A stretch of 28,081 nt of DNA, taken from contig DASPOF010000069.1 of NCBI GenBank assembly GCA_035626155.1, positions 1-28,081 on the forward strand, given 5' to 3'. Source of the DNA: DASPOF01 sp035626155 (GTDB lineage: Bacteria > Desulfobacterota > Binatia > Binatales > Binataceae). Position 1 is the stretch's first letter. Every line of letters starts with the position of its first letter. The notes under the pieces were generated by a model. The model had not been told where the DNA came from. It saw nothing but the letters and a program-made list of their open reading frames with translations, and did not search any database. Position numbers and translations under genes: made by a program. Of the stretch, positions 23,592 through 28,081 are shown in pieces.

Positions 23592-24260
23592 CTACTTCGC
23601 CAGGTCCGATCCCAGGGCCTGCTGCTTTTTTCGCAGGATGTCCACGAGCGCGGCATAGCCCTGATTGTTGATCACGCGATTGAATTGGTTGCGGTAGTTG
23701 GCCATCACGCTGATGGCGTCGATCGTGATGTCGTAGATTTTCCATCCGGCGCCATCGGGCCGCACGAGATAGTTGACCTGGATGGGGGTTGGGTCGGTCT
23801 TGAGGGTGACCGTGCTGAACACCTCGGCGTCATCGGGATCATCCCGGGTCTCTTTGATGAACTGGACGTTGGAACTCTGGATGTCCTGCTGGATTTTCTC
23901 GACTGAGTATTGCTGGATGCGCGACAGGTAAACGTCCTCGATGAAGTGAGTAAACAGGGGAACGAACTCGGTTTTCTGCTCGGGCGTGAGATCGCGCCAG
24001 TGATACCCGAGCGTCGAGCGCGCCATGCCCTCGAAGTCGAAAATGCGCTCCGCGATCGCGCGCAGCTTTTCCTGCCGCGCAGCCGGGGGAATCTGGGTGT
24101 CCTTGAAGACCGCGGTCGCCTCGTCGATCACGCCCTTGACCGCAGCCATGGGATCGCTTGCCGGCTGCTGCGCGCGCGCGGGGGCGGCCACGAGCATCAT
24201 CGCGGCGGCGACGGCGGCCAGAATCGCCCCGCGCGCGAACCGATAAGCGGCGCGACGCAC
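23592..24260 (-). CDS. mlaC: MlaC-type phospholipid-binding periplasmic protein
   Basis: MlaC shuttles phospholipids across the periplasm to or from MlaFEDB. After a signal peptide (VRRAAYRFARGAILAAVAAA then APARAQ) the mature protein has the Ttg2D/MlaC pattern: AAVKGVIDEATAVFKD, ERIFDFEGMARSTLGYHWRDLTPEQ, FIEDVYLSRIQQYSVEKI, and the conserved WKIYDITIDAISVMANYRNQFNRVI block. I chose the GTG at 24260, which has GGTGAGG about 5 bases upstream; the open frame continues to a TTG at 24338 behind GGGGAG, but the intervening codons are AT-rich at third positions. No mlaA, mlaD, mlaE or mlaF gene is adjacent. Confidence 0.88.
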   Translation of the reverse strand: MRRAAYRFARGAILAAVAAAMMLVAAPARAQQPASDPMAAVKGVIDEATAVFKDTQIPPAARQEKLRAIAERIFDFEGMARSTLGYHWRDLTPEQKTEFVPLFTHFIEDVYLSRIQQYSVEKIQQDIQSSNVQFIKETRDDPDDAEVFSTVTLKTDPTPIQVNYLVRPDGAGWKIYDITIDAISVMANYRNQFNRVINNQGYAALVDILRKKQQALGSDLAK

Positions 24261-24463
24261 TCCAACCTCACCCTGGCGGCCTCCCGCCCGCGACTGTTCG
24301 GAAATTCGATCAAAATATTGCCTGTACACTGGGTTCAACTTCTCCCCATCGCGTAATTCAAAGCGACTGATCTATCGTCCGCTGCCGCGCGGGCGAGCGC
24401 CAGTGGGTGAGTTGCGCCGAGGTGAAATCGCGAGACGGGGTATGAGGGCGCTTGCGCGGCGAA

Positions 24464-24838
24464 TTACTTCCCGTCGGAGCCGAGCCAGCGGCGGCGGTCC
24501 TGGACGATCGGCCGCTTGCTCTTCAGCAGCGCATACGCCTCATCGAAACTCATCGCGCGGCGAGTCTTGAGGAACCATGCGACGACCAGCGGCGCGCGCT
24601 CGCATCCCTCCTCGCAATGGACCAGCACCCGCTCGCCGCGTCCAAGTGCCGCATCGATCAGGTCGGCGGTGCCATCGAGCGTCTGGCGCCCAAACGGCAT
24701 GTGGATGGCGTGCTTCGGCTCTGCCTGGGGCACGTCAGGGAGGACGCTGATGATCATCCCGTCGAACTTCTGCGCATCCTGAAGGTCGCCGACAAACAGA
24801 TTCTGAATTATTTCGCTCTCTCTCCAGCTCAGCGCCAA
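24464..24838 (-). CDS. dual-specificity/Cys-based protein phosphatase
   Basis: The active-site loop HC75-EEGCE-R81 (C-x5-R) followed by APLVVAWFLKT is that of cysteine-based protein phosphatases of the DSP group. The N-terminal ESEIIQNLFVGDLQDA resembles the substrate-recognition region of DSPs. At 124 residues it is a minimal version, close to the smallest DSPs, and ends shortly after the PTP loop helix. I chose a TTG start at 24838 behind GGAGG; a GTG at 24859 lacks a ribosome-binding site. A phospho-sugar or phospholipid (PTPMT-like) substrate is possible. Confidence 0.75.
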   Translation of the reverse strand: MALSWRESEIIQNLFVGDLQDAQKFDGMIISVLPDVPQAEPKHAIHMPFGRQTLDGTADLIDAALGRGERVLVHCEEGCERAPLVVAWFLKTRRAMSFDEAYALLKSKRPIVQDRRRWLGSDGK

Positions 24839-25075
24839 ACCCCACCTCCGAAAAATCACGCGGCTGCGACGCCGGATTCGGGTACGATTCCATCACGGCC
24901 GCGCGGACCTTGCCAGCATCGCCGGCGAGGCTCAAGCCGACCGCCCCGGCTTCGCCTTCGTGCGGCGCGAACTCCTTGCAGTCGTTCCCACCCAAGGATC
25001 AACGCCGCAACCGAGCCTTTAATCGCTTAAGATCGAATTTTCAGCAGGGACAGGCGAGTTGGTCTTTTGCCCTTG

Positions 25076-26086
25076 TCATCTCATTGGCAGCGGACACATG
25101 AGCCCGCCTTCGGTCCAAAGCGCATTCAAACCCCGATCCAGATGGAAGGGGCCACCCGTCGTGCGTTGAAAAATCTCGGCATAATTGCCGGTCGCAGCGA
25201 TAACCTTGGCGGCCCAATCATGCGCCAGCCCCAGCGCCTGAGCAGTCGCGAAGTCGTGCCCGAGCAACTGCTCGGCCCGCATGTCGCCGCGTTTCACCGC
25301 CGCTGCCACGTTGCCCTGCGTGATCCCCAACGCTTCCGCCTCGATCAGCGCGCTGACCGTCCAGTCGACCACCAGTCCGAACTTCTGATCGCCATAGCGA
25401 TACGCTGGGACAACCGCATACAGCCCGAACCGCTCCGGCAGGAATACGAAATCGCGGGTCACTGCATGAAAGTTGGCGCGCGACTGGGCCAGCCGCGACT
25501 CCATGGCGGTGCCCGCCTCACATCGGCGAACAGCCACGGCCGCGTCCATTTCGCCCTGTTCGGAGTGAGCCATCAGCGCGTAAGGAATGCCTCGCGCGGT
25601 CATTTCGTCGTGCAGCACTCGCTCGGGCGGGCTCATGTCAAGTGCGCAGATAAGCTTGTCGCGCAGGCCCGCCAGTTCGGTGATGCCGCTTCGCTTCGAG
25701 ACCATCAAACGCTGGGAGTCATAAAAGATAGGCGGTCCGAACCCAATGCCGAAATGCATCGCGGTCGATGCCGAAGGCGAGATGCCGGCCGCAAGCTGGA
25801 TCGTGCCCGCCTTCAGCGCATTCAACGCCTCCGGCTCGGCTGGAAAGGCCCGGATCGTTAAACTGCCCGCATCACCGAAGATAGCGACGGCGACCGCACG
25901 GCAAACCTCAGCTTCCAGGGCTGAGAGATTGCCGTGGATGTCCTCTCCATTCCAGTCGTCCGCGCCTTGGACCGTCCCGCATTCCATGTGGTGGGCAGCG
26001 CGGATGGACTCTAAAGTTTGAGCGTGCACAACGCTGGCGTGCGCCAACAGACCGCCCACGAGGAGGCCCAGAAGTAAGCGTGTCAT
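25076..26086 (-). CDS. orphan AapJ-like family 3 solute-binding protein
   Basis: 336 residues with a signal peptide (MTRLLLGLLVGGLLAHASVV, cut after HAQ). The C-terminal block NYAEIFQRTTGG...LDRGLNALWTEGGL and the LEAEVCRAVAVAIFGD segment match AapJ/BztA general L-amino-acid binding proteins. The ligand-contact region that in AapJ reads RNTTWT-x-SRD is replaced by AGISPSAS, so the carboxylate-binding Arg looks lost. No permease or ATPase gene is adjacent. It may bind a different ligand, act as an accessory periplasmic protein, or be decaying. The AapJ comparison is from memory. Confidence 0.8.
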   Translation of the reverse strand: MTRLLLGLLVGGLLAHASVVHAQTLESIRAAHHMECGTVQGADDWNGEDIHGNLSALEAEVCRAVAVAIFGDAGSLTIRAFPAEPEALNALKAGTIQLAAGISPSASTAMHFGIGFGPPIFYDSQRLMVSKRSGITELAGLRDKLICALDMSPPERVLHDEMTARGIPYALMAHSEQGEMDAAVAVRRCEAGTAMESRLAQSRANFHAVTRDFVFLPERFGLYAVVPAYRYGDQKFGLVVDWTVSALIEAEALGITQGNVAAAVKRGDMRAEQLLGHDFATAQALGLAHDWAAKVIAATGNYAEIFQRTTGGPFHLDRGLNALWTEGGLMCPLPMR

Positions 26087-26106
26087 CTACAAACCCGCAT
26101 CCCCTC

Positions 26107-26140
26107 GCGGGCTGGAGATCGCGGACGATCTCCAGCCCGC
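26107..26140 (-). repeat. perfect 15-bp hairpin upstream of the AapJ-like gene
   Basis: GCGGGCTGGAGATCG (26107-26121) and CGATCTCCAGCCCGC (26126-26140) pair perfectly around CGGA. The structure ends 20 bases before the ATG at 26086. A second, mutually exclusive stem is possible: CCCGC (26111-26107, minus strand) with GCGGG (26098-26094), looping out GAGGGGAT. It could be a terminator for the phosphoesterase gene, a REP-type element or a translational switch; no T-run follows. Confidence 0.6.
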
Positions 26141-26170
26141 AGGCTAAAACCTAAAGCCGAGAATGGATCA

Positions 26171-28081
26171 TCAAGGTGTCCAGGTTCCGGAGGTAGGCGT
26201 GCCGGGCGATTGCGTCGGACGCGGATTTACGTCGACCGGATACGGGTCGATCGGCTCACCCGCTTTGTACGCTGCCGTGGACGGGAAGTCGGTCGGCAAA
26301 ATGCCGATCGCCGCGCATGCACCATTAGTATAGCCGTTTGGCGAATAGCTTGCCGTCGCCAAATGAGGCAGCGATTTCCACACTGCCGACGGGATCGATG
26401 CCAGCGAAGCGGAGATTGGCGGCTTATACCCCCGCAGGCTGTCATAATCGAATGCTTCCGTCAGGTCGCCGACGTCGTTGAAAGGATCATCTGAAGGACC
26501 GAGGTCCGGCTGTCCCAATGTCCAGAGGCCTAACTCGCGCCCGTGCATCTCGTCCGGCAGCGAGGCGAGCGGCACGAGGCCGAATAGCTCGTTGATAAAT
26601 TTGATCACTGAGCCGTGCTCGCTGTAGCGATGTGAGATCTTGCCGGACGCTGCATAGGGCGAGATCAGGATTGTTGGAATACGCGGACCGGCCGCAAGCT
26701 GCGAGCCGTCGGCGAACGTGCTGCGCCATTGCGGTGAAACATGGTCGTAGAATCCGTCGGTCTCGTCGTACGTGATGATGATCACGCTTTCCGGCCAGTA
26801 AGGACTGTTTGTAATGTCGCTGATCGCCCTGGCGGAAAACGCCTCGGAGATCTGTTGATCCGAGTAGGCGGGATGATCGTCGTTGCCGATAAACGCATGC
26901 TGAATGCCCGGAGTTGGATCGACCGGCACCAGGCCATCATTGTTGTCGTAGCCGCCGCGCAGATAGAACACGCCGCCGTTTCGCGGCAGCGTTCTGTTTT
27001 CAACGGCCTGAAAGAAGTCATGGGCGCTGTGCAGGTTGTTATCCAGCACCTGCGGATTGTCGGCGAGATAGCCGAAATACTGCGGGCCGTTATGATGCAA
27101 TACATAACCGGTGTACAGGTCGGTTGGGCACGAATCGAAGCCGGCGATCCCGGCGAACTCGTAGGGGTCACACGCATCGGCGCCATTGAAGCCCTGCTGA
27201 TACCAACCCCAGTTCACAGCCGGGTCTTGGGACGCGATGATTTTGATGTCGTCTTGGACGTCCAGCAGGTCCGCGGTGGGATCCTGGTCGGCCGCGATGA
27301 TCGCCTCGATGTTCCGCCCCATGAACGATAGCGGCTGGCTGGCGAAGGTCAGGTTCAGGGTTGGGTTGGCTGCATTCTCGTCGGGGTTATACGGGGGCTT
27401 GACCGAGCTGGTGTCAAAGTTTGAGCCCGGAAACGGACCCGGATCGCCGACAATCGGCACGTACGCATTGCTGGTTTTCGGGGAGACTATCCCCTGCGAG
27501 GCGTAGCTGGCGCCAAGCACGTTCGGGAAGCTTGGGTTCGCATAAGTCACAGCCGCGCCTTCATCGTTGTGAAGTGCCCATTGCGTCTGACCGGACTGGC
27601 CGGAGATCAGCGCGATCGCATTCGGGGTCGACGGTCCGACGATTGTCTGATGGAAGTTATCGAACAGCACGAAGTTCTTCGCCCAGTTCCACATGAACGG
27701 GATCGTGTCGCAATCGATGTGGCCGATGTCTGTCTCAGCTTTCTGCTTTTGCGCGAGTGAGATTGCGCTCGGCGACGCGCCCGTCTTGGTTACGATGTTG
27801 CTGGAGGCGTTGGTCGTCAGGCTCTCTTGATCCATCGCGTAACGGTCATTCGCCGCGACGTGGGTCGTCGGGTCGATATCCAGGCTGTTCGCCATGCCCT
27901 GGTGGCTGTGATCGACCGAAATTTCGTCGGCGGGATAGATCGGCACAATCGCCCCTTTCGAGGTCTGGACCGCTTGCGGCATCAGAAAGGGGGAGATTGT
28001 CACAGTCTTGAGCGAGGTATCGAGGTAATTTTGCACGAAGCTGGGCGTCGCGTTGGCGGGCGTGACGCCGTTCGGCGCGCT
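26171..28081 (-). CDS. phospholipase C/acid phosphatase-family phosphoesterase, partial (N-terminus outside window)
   Basis: About 636 C-terminal residues of a PF04185-type phosphoesterase. Visible are DNFHQTIVGPSTPN, the conserved WPESVIIITYDETDGFYDHV metal-ligand block, GPRIPTILISPYAASGKISH, and HGSVIKFINELFGL. The frame is open to the window edge, and the usual N-terminal part with the catalytic ENRSFDHYFG-type motif must lie beyond 28081. These enzymes are secreted and cleave phospholipids or phosphomonoesters. The Cys pairs (CDPYEFAG, FDSCPTDL) suggest an extracytoplasmic fold. The gene ends 84 bases before the AapJ-like gene on the same strand. Confidence 0.9.
   Translation of the reverse strand, partial: SAPNGVTPANATPSFVQNYLDTSLKTVTISPFLMPQAVQTSKGAIVPIYPADEISVDHSHQGMANSLDIDPTTHVAANDRYAMDQESLTTNASSNIVTKTGASPSAISLAQKQKAETDIGHIDCDTIPFMWNWAKNFVLFDNFHQTIVGPSTPNAIALISGQSGQTQWALHNDEGAAVTYANPSFPNVLGASYASQGIVSPKTSNAYVPIVGDPGPFPGSNFDTSSVKPPYNPDENAANPTLNLTFASQPLSFMGRNIEAIIAADQDPTADLLDVQDDIKIIASQDPAVNWGWYQQGFNGADACDPYEFAGIAGFDSCPTDLYTGYVLHHNGPQYFGYLADNPQVLDNNLHSAHDFFQAVENRTLPRNGGVFYLRGGYDNNDGLVPVDPTPGIQHAFIGNDDHPAYSDQQISEAFSARAISDITNSPYWPESVIIITYDETDGFYDHVSPQWRSTFADGSQLAAGPRIPTILISPYAASGKISHRYSEHGSVIKFINELFGLVPLASLPDEMHGRELGLWTLGQPDLGPSDDPFNDVGDLTEAFDYDSLRGYKPPISASLASIPSAVWKSLPHLATASYSPNGYTNGACAAIGILPTDFPSTAAYKAGEPIDPYPVDVNPRPTQSPGTPTSGTWTP

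Noticed and set aside
24839..25075. Possible short gene upstream of the Cys-phosphatase (minus frame from about 24995)
   Set aside because: The frame runs into the phosphatase gene in another phase, no motif is visible and no convincing ribosome-binding site was found; the 237-base stretch appears to be intergenic or decayed sequence.
1..28081. CRISPR array, rRNA operon, integrase or transposase gene
   Set aside because: No regularly spaced direct repeats, no rRNA-like sequence and no recombinase motif were seen anywhere in the window.

Overview
This is a gene-dense, G+C-rich bacterial chromosome segment. The periplasmic MlaC-type lipid carrier, two solute-binding or secreted proteins and the RHS fragment point to a diderm (Gram-negative) bacterium. 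Three tRNA genes all encode their own CCA ends. The gene content (a CaiB-type CoA-transferase, MeaB, a GldA/F/G-type ABC exporter in a non-Bacteroidetes-looking background, the ispE-prs-rplY order) fits an uncultured deltaproteobacterium-like lineage such as Desulfobacterota or Candidatus Binatota. That placement is inference only; no 16S or ribosomal marker cluster is present to fix it.

Layout. 1-0.8 kb: the 3' part of an RHS/YD-repeat gene whose surviving reading frame begins exactly at the 3' end of a tRNA-Ser(CGA) gene. 0.87-1.95 kb (minus): tadA, a DUF4236 membrane protein and a small zinc-ribbon protein. 2.0-6.15 kb (plus): a secreted FxLYD-like protein, a rhodanese, a Nit-type amidase, a secreted Met/His-rich protein of unknown function and a class III CoA-transferase with a dyad operator-like site just upstream. 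6.25-15.5 kb (minus): a housekeeping block read as two-TM protein, ispE, tRNA-Gln, prs, rplY, dnaE, hflX, then a roughly 160-bp inverted-repeat element, then pgsA. 15.6-17.5 kb (plus): meaB, a PPP-family phosphatase and tRNA-Met. 17.5-21.9 kb (minus): an ABC exporter operon (ATPase, permease, GldG-like subunit, DUF4340 subunit) followed by a four-TM protein. 22.1-24.9 kb: a membrane-anchored coiled-coil protein, def, a NIPSNAP-like protein, a lone mlaC and a small Cys-phosphatase. 25.1-28.1 kb (minus): an orphan AapJ-like binding protein preceded by a strong hairpin, and a phospholipase C/acid phosphatase-type phosphoesterase cut by the window edge.

How the parts fit. Most of the window is core metabolism and information processing: isoprenoid precursor synthesis (IspE), PRPP (Prs), translation (L25, TadA, tRNAs, peptide deformylase, HflX), replication (DnaE) and phospholipid synthesis (PgsA). 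Accessory character is concentrated at the two ends (RHS/tRNA junction; orphan SBP plus secreted phosphoesterase) and in the small inverted-repeat element at the hflX stop codon. I do not see a clearly new multi-gene system. The best leads are the RHS/tRNA-Ser junction, the MITE-like element, the secreted Met/His-rich protein and the degenerate AapJ homologue. No gap without a gene exceeds about 280 bases, and no CRISPR array, rRNA, transposase or integrase gene is visible.
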